DNA of 64,000 bases, taken from NCBI GenBank assembly GCA_017415455.1, contig JAFQGS010000078.1, positions 1-64,000 on the forward strand, read 5' to 3'. The stretch is from Prevotella sp. Its GTDB lineage: Bacteria > Bacteroidota > Bacteroidia > Bacteroidales > Bacteroidaceae. A program made the translations under genes and the position numbers. Below, in pieces: positions 46,769-56,741 of the stretch. Positions within the stretch are counted from its first letter, which is position 1, and the number at the start of each line of letters is the position of its first letter. Below the pieces are notes generated by a model that worked only from the letters and a program-made list of their open reading frames with translations, did no database searches and had not been told where the DNA came from.

Positions 46769-47416
46769 ATGAGAATAAAGGCAGTGATACTTGATTTTGA
46801 CGGAACGATGGGCGACACGCAAGACCTCATCGTGCGCACCATGCAGCAGACGATACAGCAATTGGGTTTGCCGTCGCGCACCGACGAGCAGTGTGCGGCA
46901 ATGATTGGTCTTCCGCTGAAGCACACGTTCACCACTCTGATAGAGATGAGCGAGGAGATGGGCGAGAGGTGCGCGGAGCTGTACAGACGGTTGTTCAACG
47001 AGAACAATGTGCCCGGTGCCGTGCCCGTGTTTCCTAATGTTCTTGACACCGTGCGCACGCTGCATGAGCGCGGTTTGATTCTCACCATTGCCAGTGCCCG
47101 CCGCCGCGACACCCTTGTGGAGTTTCTTGAGAGCATGAACCTCATGCAGTATATCCCTTACGTCATAAGTGCCAGCGACATAGAGAATGCCAAGCCGGCT
47201 CCCGATATGGTTCTGAAGACCCTTGAGGACTATCATCTCAGTGCCGATGAGGCTATTGTTGTGGGCGACACTAAGTATGACATAGAGATGGCTCACAGGG
47301 CTGGCGTGAAGGCTGTTGGCGTCACCTATGGCAACGGCACCGTTGAGGAGTTGCGCGCATACGGCGCAGAGTATATCATTGATGATTTTGCACAGTTGCT
47401 GGATATTGTGCAGTAA
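46769..47416 (+). CDS. HAD family phosphatase (phosphoglycolate phosphatase-like)
   Basis: 215 residues. Motif I 'LDFDGTMGD' (residues 8-16) with both Asp, motif II in 'LTIASARRRDTL', motif III Lys in 'ENAKPAPDM', motif IV 'VVGDTKYDIEMA' near 167. The cap domain is the alpha-helical type of the Gph/YieH group. Substrate unknown. It is followed by xerD after 22 bp, probably co-transcribed. Confidence 0.92.
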   Translation: MRIKAVILDFDGTMGDTQDLIVRTMQQTIQQLGLPSRTDEQCAAMIGLPLKHTFTTLIEMSEEMGERCAELYRRLFNENNVPGAVPVFPNVLDTVRTLHERGLILTIASARRRDTLVEFLESMNLMQYIPYVISASDIENAKPAPDMVLKTLEDYHLSADEAIVVGDTKYDIEMAHRAGVKAVGVTYGNGTVEELRAYGAEYIIDDFAQLLDIVQ

Positions 47417-47438
47417 GAACACCAGAAAGTTATCAGAC

Positions 47439-48350
47439 ATGGCTTATAGCGACAGTGAGAGAACAGAGCTGATGAAGCGTTACATGCGGTATCTGAAGCT
47501 GCAGTGCAACCATACGCCCCACACCATATACGCCTATCACGACGATGTGGACAAGATGATGAACTTTCTGCGTGCCGAGAATCTGTCGCCCGTGGATGTC
47601 ACCATCGACCATCTGCACACCTTCACAGCCTCGCTGCACGACATGGGTATCTCGGCGCGCTCACAATGCCGCATACTCAGCGGCGTGCGCTCGTTCTATC
47701 GTTTCATGACGATAGAGTCGCTGGTGAAGAGCGACCCCACCGAGCTGTTGGAGTCTCCGCAGATAGGCAGCCATCTGCCCGACGTGCTTTCTGCCGCCGA
47801 GGTGGACATGCTCTTGTCGTCAATAGACCTCTCCAAGTGGGAGGGGCAGCGCAACCGTGCCATCATTGAAGTGCTCTTCAGTTGCGGCCTGCGCGTCAGC
47901 GAGCTTGTCAACCTGAGGCTTTCCAATCTCTTTCTTGACCAGGAGTTCCTGCAGGTGCAGGGCAAGGGTCGCAAGGAAAGGCTGGTGCCCCTGTCAAGGA
48001 CTGCCATAAAGGAGCTGAACTACTGGTTCATGGACCGCAATGTCATGAAGATTAAGGAAGGCGAGGAGGACTATGTGTTCCTCAACCGGCGCGGGGCACA
48101 TCTCACGCGCACCATGATTCTCATCATGATAAAGCGGCAGGCAGAGGCGGCGGGCATACAGAAGACTATCAGTCCGCACACTCTTCGCCACTCCTTCGCC
48201 ACAGGTCTTCTTGAGGGAGGAGCCGACCTGCGTGCCATACAGGCCATGCTGGGCCACGAGAGCATATCCACAACAGAGATTTACACACACGTAAGCACAC
48301 GCACATTGCGCGAGGAGATAGAGGCTCATCACCCGAGAAACAAAGTCTGA
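47439..48350 (+). CDS. xerD: Tyrosine recombinase XerD
   Basis: 303 residues from 'MAYSDSERTELMKRY'. The frame extends 41 codons upstream into the HAD gene, but the extension is low-quality sequence and the chosen length is standard for XerD. Catalytic residues are present: Arg in 'CGLRVSELVNL' (about 150), Lys in 'GKGRKERLVP', 'HTLRHSFATG' (His/Arg about 247-250), His in 'MLGHESIST' and Tyr in 'TEIYTHV'. It resolves chromosome dimers at dif with XerC. Integron or phage integrases are less likely given length and motifs. Confidence 0.93.
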   Translation: MAYSDSERTELMKRYMRYLKLQCNHTPHTIYAYHDDVDKMMNFLRAENLSPVDVTIDHLHTFTASLHDMGISARSQCRILSGVRSFYRFMTIESLVKSDPTELLESPQIGSHLPDVLSAAEVDMLLSSIDLSKWEGQRNRAIIEVLFSCGLRVSELVNLRLSNLFLDQEFLQVQGKGRKERLVPLSRTAIKELNYWFMDRNVMKIKEGEEDYVFLNRRGAHLTRTMILIMIKRQAEAAGIQKTISPHTLRHSFATGLLEGGADLRAIQAMLGHESISTTEIYTHVSTRTLREEIEAHHPRNKV

Positions 48351-48360
48351 CAGACTGATG

Positions 48361-48373
48361 ATAGCCTGCGTGA
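48361..48373 (+). repeat. 13-bp direct repeat, copy 2
   Basis: Exact copy of 46731-46743, 10 bp after the xerD stop. The pair brackets the HAD and xerD genes. Confidence 0.7.
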
Positions 48374-48488
48374 ATGGCAATTTTTACTCCTTTTTCATCC
48401 GCAAGAGATTTTTCACGCATTTATAACGCACCAGAATCGCCGGTTTCATCGGTTTTCCTTTTGTGAAATCCCGCATAGATAGTCATAA

Positions 48489-48798
48489 ACACATCATCGC
48501 ACCTTTATGGCGTCATGATGGCATAGTAATCGTTGCGTCATCGCTTTGTAACGGCGGTATGATGGCTTTGTCATCGCACTGCGATCCGATAGCCATCATG
48601 CCATGAAGTCGTTTTAATCGCACCACCATGGCATAGCCATCCCACTGCCGTCTCATATGCAACCGCAGCATCATCCAGCCTTTATGACGGTGCGATGGCA
48701 TAGTAATCCACTGCCGTTGAATATGCAATCGCTGTGTCATCCCGCCCTTATGGTGCTGCGATGGCATAGTAATGACGGAACGATATGTTATGAACGGC
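48489..48798 (+). repeat. Degenerate 22-bp tandem repeat array (about 13-14 units)
   Basis: Units such as TTGCGTCATCGCTTTGTAAC, CGGTGCGATGGCATAGTAAT and TGCTGCGATGGCATAGTAAT follow each other at 22 bp (two at 23). GATGGCATAGTAAT recurs three times. The family resembles the later units of the 21.0 kb array. No spacers or coding frame; the gap continues with other repeats to 49.6 kb. Confidence 0.85.
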
Positions 48799-48804
48799 CC
48801 GGAG

Positions 48805-48859
48805 AAGGCGGTTTCCGAGACGTGAAAAATCAGGAAAAAACGTCTGAAAAATCCGCCTT
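48805..48859. other. Two-part hairpin next to the 22-bp array
   Basis: AAGGCGG (48805-48811) pairs with CCGCCTT (48853-48859) and AGACGT (48818-48823) with ACGTCT (48840-48845). No strong T-run follows directly. Confidence 0.5.
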
Positions 48860-49007
48860 ACGGCAGTGGTAAGGCATCTTTTTGGTTTGTTAACACGAAA
48901 AACCTGACAGAAAAGCGCGGCCCGGAGAATGCGAAAGGGCATCAAACGCACCGCCGTTTTTTCTATTTCGAGAGTTGCGTTTGTCAAAAAAAGTGACATT
49001 TTTTTTA

Positions 49008-49045
49008 GTTGACGAGTTGACGAGTTGACGAGTAGGCGAGTTGAG
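49008..49045 (+). repeat. 8-bp tandem repeat (direct arm)
   Basis: GTTGACGA three times, GTAGGCGA, then a partial unit, all in 8-bp phase. Looser copies run on to about 49105. Same family as 13340-13375. Confidence 0.8.
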
Positions 49046-49163
49046 TGCTTCGCAAGTTTTTAAGTTGATGAGTTGATTGAGTTGATGAGTTTTTGAGTTG
49101 ATTGATAAACGTGGACGATAACGATAACATGAACATTAACAGGCCGTTAAACATCAACAATTA

Positions 49164-49203
49164 ACTTGTCTACTCGTCAACTTGTTTACTTGTCTACTTG
49201 CGA
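49164..49203 (-). repeat. 8-bp tandem repeat (inverted arm)
   Basis: Five 8-bp units (ACTTGTCT, ACTCGTCA, ACTTGTTT, ACTTGTCT, ACTTGCGA) are the reverse complement of the unit at 49008-49045. Together the arms could fold into one large hairpin of about 200 nt. Confidence 0.8.
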
Positions 49204-49382
49204 AGCACACGAATCACACGAATTTTCAAGAATACAATAGCTCTCTATCTCCCCCCCCAAAAAAAAGCCGATAATATTCCCTAACTTCCTGACTTCCTGA
49301 AATTATACCAATTATAATAATTTCTTTCCGTAAACAAATCCGTTTTGCATAATATTTTCTAACTTTGTAGGGACCCATTAGA

Positions 49383-49478
49383 GCTGGTGTGCACTACTAT
49401 CCTTTTGGCGGGACATACGCGGATGCAGGAGTTAACAGGTCATTGCAGATGTATAAGTATAACGGCAAGGAACTTTTT
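49383..49478 (+). pseudogene. Remnant of an RHS-repeat protein C-terminal core
   Basis: In frame from 49383 the sequence reads 'HYYPFGGTYADAG' and 'LQMYKYNGKEL'. This is the hallmark of the RHS-associated core in Bacteroidetes (YYPFG...PYKYNGKEL). The similarity stops after the Leu codon, and a TAG lies 13 bp upstream of the match (49368-49370). Only about 30 codons remain of what is normally a protein of over a thousand residues. Confidence 0.75.
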
Positions 49479-49586
49479 GCTCCTTGCATCAATTTACAAT
49501 TACTCATCAGAAATATCCAGCAGAGTGTTGATGATGGTCTGTTTTGTAAATAGTGTCTTTCGTCAAGGATTCTTGCCATGCGAAAA

Positions 49587-49623
49587 TAAAATTAGGCGCA
49601 CCAGAAAAGTGCGCCTAATTTTA
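49587..49623. terminator. Bidirectional terminator downstream of metG
   Basis: Perfect 15-bp stem (49587-49601 with 49609-49623), 7-nt loop, A-run on one side and T-run on the other. Confidence 0.88.
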
Positions 49624-49678
49624 TTATGTATCAGTTTACTCCCCTCTCATTATGGAGAAGGGCGGGAGTGAGTTTACT

Positions 49679-51742
49679 TTATCCCACCTGGCTGCCCGGC
49701 TTAACCTCTCTCATCACGGTGGTGACATTGAGTGAGCCGTCGAAGTCAACGGCAGAGAGTATCATGCCTTGGCTCTCCACACCCATCATCTTGCGAGGAG
49801 CAAAGTTGGCGATGAAGAGCACATCCTTGCCCACAAGGTCCTCTGGGTTGTTCCACTCGGCAATGCCAGAGAGTATGGTGCGGTCTGTGCCGCTGCCGTC
49901 GTCGATAGTGAACTGCAGCAGTTTCTTAGACTTCTTCACCTTCTCGCAACTCTTCACATGGCCCACGCGGATGTCAAGTTTCTCAAAATCCTCAAAGCTC
50001 ACTACTGGCTTTATAGGCTCAGCCTTGTAGGCTGCCGCCTCGTTAGCCTTCTTTGTTGCCTCCAGCTTGTCGAGCTGTGCCTGTATGGTGTTGTCCTCAA
50101 TCTTTTCGAACAGCAACTCAGGCTCTGCCAGCTGATGTCCTGCCTTGATGAGGTCGGTCTGTCCCAGCTGGTCCCATTCGAATGAGCTGATGTTCAGCAT
50201 GCCCCTCAGCTTAGCGCTGCTGAATGGCAGGAACGGCTCAAAGGCAATGGCGAGGTTTGCAACAAGCTGCAGTGAGATGTTCAGAATGGTCTCCACGCGC
50301 TGCGGGTCTGTCTTCCACACCTTCCATGGCTCACACTCTGTGATGTAGCGGTTTCCGATGCGTGCCAGGTTCATTGCCTCCTTCTGTGCGTCGCGGAACT
50401 TGAATGTGTCGAGCAGCTCCTCCACCTTGCTCTTCACGTCCTTGAACTCGTTGAGTGTCTGTGTGTCCACCTCGGTAAGCTCGCCGCATGCCGGCACCAC
50501 GCCTCCCCAGTACTTCTTTGTCAGCTGCAGAGCACGGTTCACGAAGTTGCCATATACAGCCACCAGCTCGTTGTTATTGTTGTCCTGGAAGTTCTTCCAT
50601 GTGAAGTTGTTGTCTTTTGTCTCAGGTGCGTTTGCCGTGAGCACATAGCGCAGCACATCCTGCTTGCCCGGCATCTCCTCAAGATACTCGTGCAGCCATA
50701 CTGCCCAGTTGCGCGATGTTGATATCTTGTCGTTCTCCAGGTTCAGGAACTCGTTAGACGGCACATTGTCGGGCATCACATACTTGCCGTGTGCCTTCAT
50801 CATCACAGGGAATATGAGGCAGTGGAACACGATGTTGTCCTTGCCGATGAAGTGTACAAGGCGTGTCTCCTCATCCTGCCACCACTTCTCCCATGAGCCC
50901 CAGCGCTCAGGATTCTTGTCGCACAGTTCTTTTGTGTTTGACACATAACCGATAGGAGCATCAAACCACACATACAGCACCTTGCCCTCAGCGTCAGCCA
51001 CCGGAACAGGTATTCCCCAGTCGAGGTCGCGTGTCATGGCACGTGGCTGCAAGTCCATGTCGAGCCATGACTTACACTGGCCGTAAACGTTTGGTCGCCA
51101 CTCTTTGTGTCCCTCCAGAATCCACTCCTTCAGCCACTCCTGATATTCGTTCAGCGGCAGATACCAGTTCTTTGTCTCTTTCAGCACAGGCACCTCGCCT
51201 GTCTCCTTTGAGCGCGGATTGATAAGCTCTGTCGGCTCAAGCGCACGTCCGCATCCCTCCTCACACTGGTTGCCGTAAGCCTGCTTGTGACAGTAAGGAC
51301 ATTCGCCCACCACGTCGCGGTCGGTGAGGAACTTGCCAGTCTTCTCATCGAAGAACTGCTTCGTGGTCTGCTCCACCAGCTTGCCGTCGTCATACAGCTT
51401 GCGGAAGAAATCGGCTGCGAACTTATGATGGATGTCTGATGTTGTGCGGCTGTAGATATCGAATGATATGCCGAACTTCTCAAAACTGTCCTTTATGATG
51501 CCATGATAGCGGTCTACCACATCCTGAGGTGTGATGCCCTCCTTGCGCGCACGCTGTGTCACAGGCACTCCGTGCTCATCGCTTCCGCCGATGAACACCA
51601 CCTCCTGCTTCTTCAGTCGGAGATAGCGCGCATAGATGTCTGCCGGCACATAGACGCCCGCCAGATGACCTATATGCACACCACCGTTGGCGTATGGCAA
51701 CGCCGCCGTGATGGTTGTTCTCTTGAATTGTTTCTGCTCCAT
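49679..51742 (-). CDS. metG: Methionyl-tRNA synthetase
   Basis: 687 residues. HIGH as '[10 protein letters not shown]' (residues 20-29), zinc-knuckle cysteines in '[19 protein letters not shown]', and the KMSKS equivalent 'DKISTSRNW'. A C-terminal tRNA-binding OB domain (about 580-687, '[17 protein letters not shown]') is fused, as is usual for long MetG. Charges tRNA-Met in the cytoplasm. Confidence 0.97.
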   Translation of the reverse strand: MEQKQFKRTTITAALPYANGGVHIGHLAGVYVPADIYARYLRLKKQEVVFIGGSDEHGVPVTQRARKEGITPQDVVDRYHGIIKDSFEKFGISFDIYSRTTSDIHHKFAADFFRKLYDDGKLVEQTTKQFFDEKTGKFLTDRDVVGECPYCHKQAYGNQCEEGCGRALEPTELINPRSKETGEVPVLKETKNWYLPLNEYQEWLKEWILEGHKEWRPNVYGQCKSWLDMDLQPRAMTRDLDWGIPVPVADAEGKVLYVWFDAPIGYVSNTKELCDKNPERWGSWEKWWQDEETRLVHFIGKDNIVFHCLIFPVMMKAHGKYVMPDNVPSNEFLNLENDKISTSRNWAVWLHEYLEEMPGKQDVLRYVLTANAPETKDNNFTWKNFQDNNNNELVAVYGNFVNRALQLTKKYWGGVVPACGELTEVDTQTLNEFKDVKSKVEELLDTFKFRDAQKEAMNLARIGNRYITECEPWKVWKTDPQRVETILNISLQLVANLAIAFEPFLPFSSAKLRGMLNISSFEWDQLGQTDLIKAGHQLAEPELLFEKIEDNTIQAQLDKLEATKKANEAAAYKAEPIKPVVSFEDFEKLDIRVGHVKSCEKVKKSKKLLQFTIDDGSGTDRTILSGIAEWNNPEDLVGKDVLFIANFAPRKMMGVESQGMILSAVDFDGSLNVTTVMREVKPGSQVG

Positions 51743-51752
51743 ATATGTTGGA

Positions 51753-53261
51753 TTATTCTTTTATGTATTCGCTGTAGTCCGTAAGTCTCATATCGCCCTT
51801 GCGTGCGAGTGTGTCGTGCATGGCGAATGCCGCAGGCAGATAATGGCGTGTCTGTCCCATCTTGGCAATCTTGAGATAGTCCCAGAGCAGTTGCTTGTAG
51901 TCGGGATGCGCACAGTTCTCAATGATGGTCTGCGCTCTCTCTATAGGACTCTTGCCGCGCAGGTCTGCCACACCCTGCTCTGTTACGATGATGTTTACAT
52001 CGTGCTCAGAGTGATCCTGATGGCTTACGAACGGAACGATAGAGCTGATGAGTCCGCCCTTTGCCACCGACGGACAGGTGAAGATGCTTATATACGCATT
52101 GCGCTCAAAGTCGCCGCTCCCGCCGATTCCGTTCATCATCTTTGTTCCTGAGATGTGTGTTGAGTTGGCATTTCCGAAGATGTCCACCTCTATGGCAGTG
52201 TTTATGGCGATTACTCCCAGTCGGCGTATCACCTCAGGAGAGTTTGATATCTCGCTCTGGCGCAATGTTAGATGATTCTTCAGATAGTCTATGTTGTCGT
52301 ATATCTGCATCAGACACTCGTTTGACACGGTGAGCGAGCATGTAGATGCATCCTTCACACGCCCGTCAAGCATCATTCCCACCACGCTGTCCTGAAGAAC
52401 CTCCGTATATACATTGAAGTCCGGCACGTTCTTATCCTGTCCCAGTGCACCGAGAATGGCATTGGCTGTGCTGCCCACACCGCTCTGCAGAGGGAGGAAT
52501 GACGACGGGATGATGCCACGCTTCATGTCGTTCACAAGAAATTCGGCAACGCGATGCCCAATCATGTCGGTAATAGGATCTGAGTCTTTAAACGCTCTTG
52601 CCTCATCAGCGATGTTGCACTCAACCACACCTGCAATCTTCTTCGCGTCTATCTCAACATAAGGCTTACCTATGCGGTCGCTCACCTTAGTTATTGGAAT
52701 CGGCTGACGCCAAGGAGCATCCAGCGGCTCATACACGTCGTGAATGAACTTGGCGTCAGGGCTGTGGAATGTGTTCAGCTCCAGAATCACGTTCTTTGCA
52801 AGACGGGCCACAGTAGGGCTTATACCGCCAGCGGCTGTCAGATAAGCCTTGCAGGTGTCTGCTCCCTCCTCAATGTCGCACACTTCAAGGATAGCCCAGT
52901 CCACATCGCCCATGAACCCATAGCGCAGCTCCTGTGCCATGTGGCTGAGGTGCAGGTCGTTGTAAGCCACCTTGCCTTGATTAACATACTTGCGGAAGTC
53001 GCCATTGGTAGTATATGGCGCACGATATTTGATGGCGTCAGCCAAAGCAAGGTCGCCGTCTGTGCTCTGTCCTGTAGAGGCACCGGTGAAAAGACTTACC
53101 TTGAACTCATGTCCTGCCTCATGTTCTGCTGTGGCGATCTTTGCCAGTTCTTTTGTCACTGCCTTTGCCGTACCGGCTGGAGTAAAACCACTCAAACCGA
53201 TGTTGGCACCGTTCTTTATAAGGGCTGCAGCCTCAGCAGCCGTCATTCTCTTATATGCCAT
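51753..53261 (-). CDS. Acetyl-CoA hydrolase/transferase family CoA-transferase (succinate:acetate type)
   Basis: 502 residues. Members move CoA between acetyl-CoA and succinate or similar acids in mixed-acid fermentation. Family features: '[18 protein letters not shown]', catalytic Glu in '[11 protein letters not shown]', '[15 protein letters not shown]' and '[14 protein letters not shown]'. It lies 10 bp upstream of metG on the same strand, so the two may be co-transcribed. Succinyl-CoA:acetate transferase is most likely in a succinate-producing anaerobe. Confidence 0.9.
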   Translation of the reverse strand: MAYKRMTAAEAAALIKNGANIGLSGFTPAGTAKAVTKELAKIATAEHEAGHEFKVSLFTGASTGQSTDGDLALADAIKYRAPYTTNGDFRKYVNQGKVAYNDLHLSHMAQELRYGFMGDVDWAILEVCDIEEGADTCKAYLTAAGGISPTVARLAKNVILELNTFHSPDAKFIHDVYEPLDAPWRQPIPITKVSDRIGKPYVEIDAKKIAGVVECNIADEARAFKDSDPITDMIGHRVAEFLVNDMKRGIIPSSFLPLQSGVGSTANAILGALGQDKNVPDFNVYTEVLQDSVVGMMLDGRVKDASTCSLTVSNECLMQIYDNIDYLKNHLTLRQSEISNSPEVIRRLGVIAINTAIEVDIFGNANSTHISGTKMMNGIGGSGDFERNAYISIFTCPSVAKGGLISSIVPFVSHQDHSEHDVNIIVTEQGVADLRGKSPIERAQTIIENCAHPDYKQLLWDYLKIAKMGQTRHYLPAAFAMHDTLARKGDMRLTDYSEYIKE

Positions 53262-53425
53262 GATAATTTTTTATGTTTGTTTTTAGTTGTCTTCTATTTA
53301 TTAAAGCGGTGCAAAGGTACATATTTTTTACTATTTAATGCCAAATTATTACCAACTAATGCCCTTTTGCAAGCCAAAAAGGACTGTTTTGGAAGCTTGG
53401 AGGGCGATATTTCAAAAATATATTA

Positions 53426-53433
53426 TAACTTTG
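53426..53433 (+). promoter_or_regulatory. -7 box of the pectate lyase gene
   Basis: TAACTTTG, 21 bp before the ATG at 53455. It lies inside the longer frame that opens at 53338 and supports the later start. No clear -33 box. Confidence 0.5.
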
Positions 53434-53454
53434 GCGCAGATAACAACTAATCAC

Positions 53455-54696
53455 ATGAATTTCAGAAGATTACTTACATGCGTAATGGTGTACACTTTGT
53501 ACACATCGACCAGCCATGCGCAGCTGGCAGAATATGATGAGAACAGACCCGTTGGATGGGCAGTTACAGACGGAATGACAACAGGAAGCAATGACGAGAA
53601 CCCTGTTACGGTTACTACTATGAGTGAGTTTGTAAAGGCGATGGCTGGCACAGAGAAGCGGACAATATACGTAAAGGGCGAGCTGACGACATCAAAACAG
53701 GTGTCGGTAAGCGGAGCCGCAAATAAGACTGTATATGGACTGCCGGGAGCATCACTGACAAACACAGAGGGAAGGGAAAGCAGCACAAGCGGAATACTGG
53801 CCTTGAAGGACTGTAAGAACATAATACTGAGAAACCTTACATTCAAAGGTGCGGGGGCTTATGACGTTGACGGCAATGACAATCTTACCGTAACGGGAAC
53901 TGATTACTTATGGGTTGACCATTGTGATTTCCAGGATGGAGTGGATGGTAACTTTGACTGCACAAATGGTTGTGACCATGTTGCTGTGACATGGTGCAGG
54001 TTCAGATATCTCATTGACCCCAAGGCGGGAGGCAGCGGAGGCAGCAGCGACCACCGTTTCAGCAACTTGTGGGGTAGCGGAGACAACAAGGAAGACCTTG
54101 ACGGAGGCAAACTGAAGACAACATTCGCCAATTGCTGGTGGGACGACGGATGCAAGGACCGCATGGCAAGGGTAAGATTCGGCAAGGTGCATTTCGTGAA
54201 CTGCCTGTATTCAAGCAATAATGCAAGCGGATGTGTGGGCGTAGGCTACAAGGCGGCTATATATGTGGAGAACTGTGCGTTTACCTCTTCTGCCACTAAG
54301 AAGAAACCCTGGAAATATCCGTCGGACAGCGGAAAGAAGACCTCCAGCTTTGTCTTCACAGGATGTGTTGGTGCTGAAGACCAGAAGACAAGCAACGGCA
54401 GCTGGGACTATTTCATACCATCTGAATATTATGAATACTCCGCTTACGATGTGAATGACGTTGAGAAGGTGGTCAGTAACGAGGAGACCGGCGCCGGACC
54501 AACACTCAAGATAAAGGAGGGTGACAAGTTTACGACATCGGTGACCACTCTGACAACTGGCAAGGGGGATGTTGTGGAGACACATATTTATGATTTGACA
54601 GGACGCAGGAGAGCTTCTATGGGCAAGGGAATGAATATCATCCGCCAGGAGATGAGCGACGGAAGTGTGAGAATAATGAAGGTTATGAGAAGGTGA
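53455..54696 (+). CDS. Family 1 pectate lyase, secreted
   Basis: 413 residues from 'MNFRRLLTCVMVYTLYTSTS', a signal peptide; the upstream 39 codons are rejected because the promoter lies there. Right-handed beta-helix with PL1 features: 'VDHCDFQDGVDGNFDC' for calcium binding, 'DHVAVTWCRF', 'SDHRFSNLWGSGD' and 'DRMARVRFGKVHFVNCLYS' with the catalytic Arg. The tail ('THIYDLTGRRRAS', 'GSVRIMKVMRR') resembles a Por-type sorting domain. It cleaves homogalacturonan by beta-elimination and complements the RG-II locus, though it stands alone here. Confidence 0.92.
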   Translation: MNFRRLLTCVMVYTLYTSTSHAQLAEYDENRPVGWAVTDGMTTGSNDENPVTVTTMSEFVKAMAGTEKRTIYVKGELTTSKQVSVSGAANKTVYGLPGASLTNTEGRESSTSGILALKDCKNIILRNLTFKGAGAYDVDGNDNLTVTGTDYLWVDHCDFQDGVDGNFDCTNGCDHVAVTWCRFRYLIDPKAGGSGGSSDHRFSNLWGSGDNKEDLDGGKLKTTFANCWWDDGCKDRMARVRFGKVHFVNCLYSSNNASGCVGVGYKAAIYVENCAFTSSATKKKPWKYPSDSGKKTSSFVFTGCVGAEDQKTSNGSWDYFIPSEYYEYSAYDVNDVEKVVSNEETGAGPTLKIKEGDKFTTSVTTLTTGKGDVVETHIYDLTGRRRASMGKGMNIIRQEMSDGSVRIMKVMRR

Positions 54697-54755
54697 CAAG
54701 TCTTCTGCACAACAATAAAGCAAACAAGAACATAATAAGGAAAATAATAAAGAAA

Positions 54756-56741
54756 ATGGAAAACAATGAAAACATGCAACTTCCTGAGAATGCTTTCAGA
54801 GAGCTGAAGGAAGGTGAGAACTATGAACCGTTAATGAGTCCGCAGCGCACTTACCCTGAGGTGAACTGCTGGTCGGTAGTGTGGGGAGTGCTTATGACTA
54901 TGCTTTTCTCTGCAGCAGCTGCTTATCTCGGACTTAAAGTGGGACAGGTGTTTGAGGCGGCAATACCTATTGCCATCATTGCTGTTGGTGTCTCGGCGGC
55001 AGCCAAGCGCAGCAACGCACTGGGAGAGAATGTCATCATACAGAGCATCGGTGCTTGTTCGGGCGCAGTTGTTGCCGGAGCAATATTCACTCTGCCGGCA
55101 ATCTATATCCTTGAGGCTAAATACGGCTCGGAGATGACGGCTTCATTCTTCCAGATATTTATGAGTTCGGCGCTTGGAGGTATAATAGGTATATTGTTCC
55201 TCATTCCTTTCCGCAAATATTTTGTCAGTGATATGCACGGCAAATATCCGTTCCCAGAGGCAACAGCCACTACTCAGGTGCTGGTGAGCGGAGCAAAAGG
55301 CGGCAACAAGGCAAAGCCTCTTTTGCTGGCAGGACTTGTCGGCGGATTGTATGACTTTATTGTAGCCACATTCGGATGGTGGAACGAAAACTTCACAACA
55401 AGAGTTGTCGGAGCTGGTGAGATGCTTGCCGAGAAGGCGAAACTGGTGTTCAAGGTGAATACAGGTGCAGCCGTGCTGGGTCTTGGCTATATAGTAGGAC
55501 TGAAGTATGCTCTTATCATCTGTCTTGGCAGTCTTGCCGTATGGTGGCTTGTTGTGCCGGGAATGGCGATATTGTTCCATAGCGATGTGCTCAATATGTG
55601 GGACCCGTCGATAACCACTCCGGTAGGAGAGATGACGCCAGAGAAGATTTTCTCTGCCTATGGTAAGTCTATAGGTATCGGTGCTATAGCAATGGCCGGT
55701 ATTATAGGAATAATAAAATCGTGGGGAATCATTAAGGGAGCGGTTACCCTGGCGGCCAAAGAGATGAAGGGAGGCAGCACCGACGACAAGGAGCAGGCAC
55801 GCACACGTCGCGACATTTCGTTTAAGATCATCGCCGTAGGTTCTGTTGTTACCATACTGATTACTTTCGCATTCTTCCTCTTTGGAGTAATGGACGGCAA
55901 TATACTATTTGCTGTTGTGGGGATACTTCTTGTTACACTTATAGCCTTCCTGTTTACAACCGTGGCGGCAAACGCCATAGCCATCGTAGGTTCTAATCCT
56001 GTATCTGGTATGACTCTGATGACGCTTATCCTCGCATCTGTGGTGATGGTGGCTGTTGGTCTTAACGGAACAGGCGGTATGCTGGCTGCACTCATAATGG
56101 GAGGTGTGGTGTGTACGGCACTGTCAATGGCCGGTTCGTTCATCACCGACTTGAAGATTGGCTACTGGCTTGGCTCTACACCTAAGAAGCAAGAGTCTTG
56201 GAAGTTTCTCGGAACACTTGTCTCTGCAGCCACAGTAGGTGGTGTTATGATGCTGCTTAATGAGACATACGGCTTTGCCAGCGGTCAGTTGGCGGCACCA
56301 CAGGCCAATGCCATGGCTGCGGTTATTGACCCATTGATGAATGGTGTTGGTGCACCATGGGTGTTATATGCCATTGGTGCGGTTATCGCCATTGTTCTTA
56401 CGATGTTCAAGGTGCCGGCACTTGCGTTCGCATTGGGTATGTTTATTCCTATCGAACTTAACATTCCGCTTATCGTTGGAGGTGCCATCAACTGGTATGT
56501 TACCACAAGAAGCAAGGATGAGAAGGTTAACAAGGAGCGTGGAGAGAAGGGAACGCTTATCGCAAGTGGATTCATTGCGGGCGGCGCACTTATGGGAGTA
56601 GTCAGCGCATTGTTGCGTTTCGGAGGCATAAATCTTATAGATGAGGCTTGGCTTGCTAATCCTCTGTCGGAGATTCTGTCGCTTGTGGCATACATCCTTC
56701 TTGTTGCTTATTTCATAAGAGCCACTAAAGTGAAGGCGTAA
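54756..56741 (+). CDS. OPT family oligopeptide/metal-chelate transporter
   Basis: 661 residues from 'MENNENMQLPENAFRELK'. The frame is open to a GTG at 54693 that overlaps the pectate lyase stop; the ATG is preferred. About 14-16 membrane helices. Begins with the OPT motif region 'PEVNCWSVVWGVLMTMLFSAAAAYLGLKVGQ', here read in parts, and contains 'SIGACSGAVVAGAIFTLPA', 'LIPFRKYFV' and 'YPFPEATATTQVLVSGAKGG'. Imports peptides or siderophore-like chelates; the substrate is not readable. Confidence 0.9.
   Translation: MENNENMQLPENAFRELKEGENYEPLMSPQRTYPEVNCWSVVWGVLMTMLFSAAAAYLGLKVGQVFEAAIPIAIIAVGVSAAAKRSNALGENVIIQSIGACSGAVVAGAIFTLPAIYILEAKYGSEMTASFFQIFMSSALGGIIGILFLIPFRKYFVSDMHGKYPFPEATATTQVLVSGAKGGNKAKPLLLAGLVGGLYDFIVATFGWWNENFTTRVVGAGEMLAEKAKLVFKVNTGAAVLGLGYIVGLKYALIICLGSLAVWWLVVPGMAILFHSDVLNMWDPSITTPVGEMTPEKIFSAYGKSIGIGAIAMAGIIGIIKSWGIIKGAVTLAAKEMKGGSTDDKEQARTRRDISFKIIAVGSVVTILITFAFFLFGVMDGNILFAVVGILLVTLIAFLFTTVAANAIAIVGSNPVSGMTLMTLILASVVMVAVGLNGTGGMLAALIMGGVVCTALSMAGSFITDLKIGYWLGSTPKKQESWKFLGTLVSAATVGGVMMLLNETYGFASGQLAAPQANAMAAVIDPLMNGVGAPWVLYAIGAVIAIVLTMFKVPALAFALGMFIPIELNIPLIVGGAINWYVTTRSKDEKVNKERGEKGTLIASGFIAGGALMGVVSALLRFGGINLIDEAWLANPLSEILSLVAYILLVAYFIRATKVKA

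Noticed and set aside
47316..47438. Upstream extension of XerD
   Set aside because: It reads through the 3' end of the HAD gene in another frame; length with the later start is standard.
49387..49671. 94-codon plus-strand open frame
   Set aside because: It runs through the RHS remnant in the wrong frame and through the terminator stem of metG.
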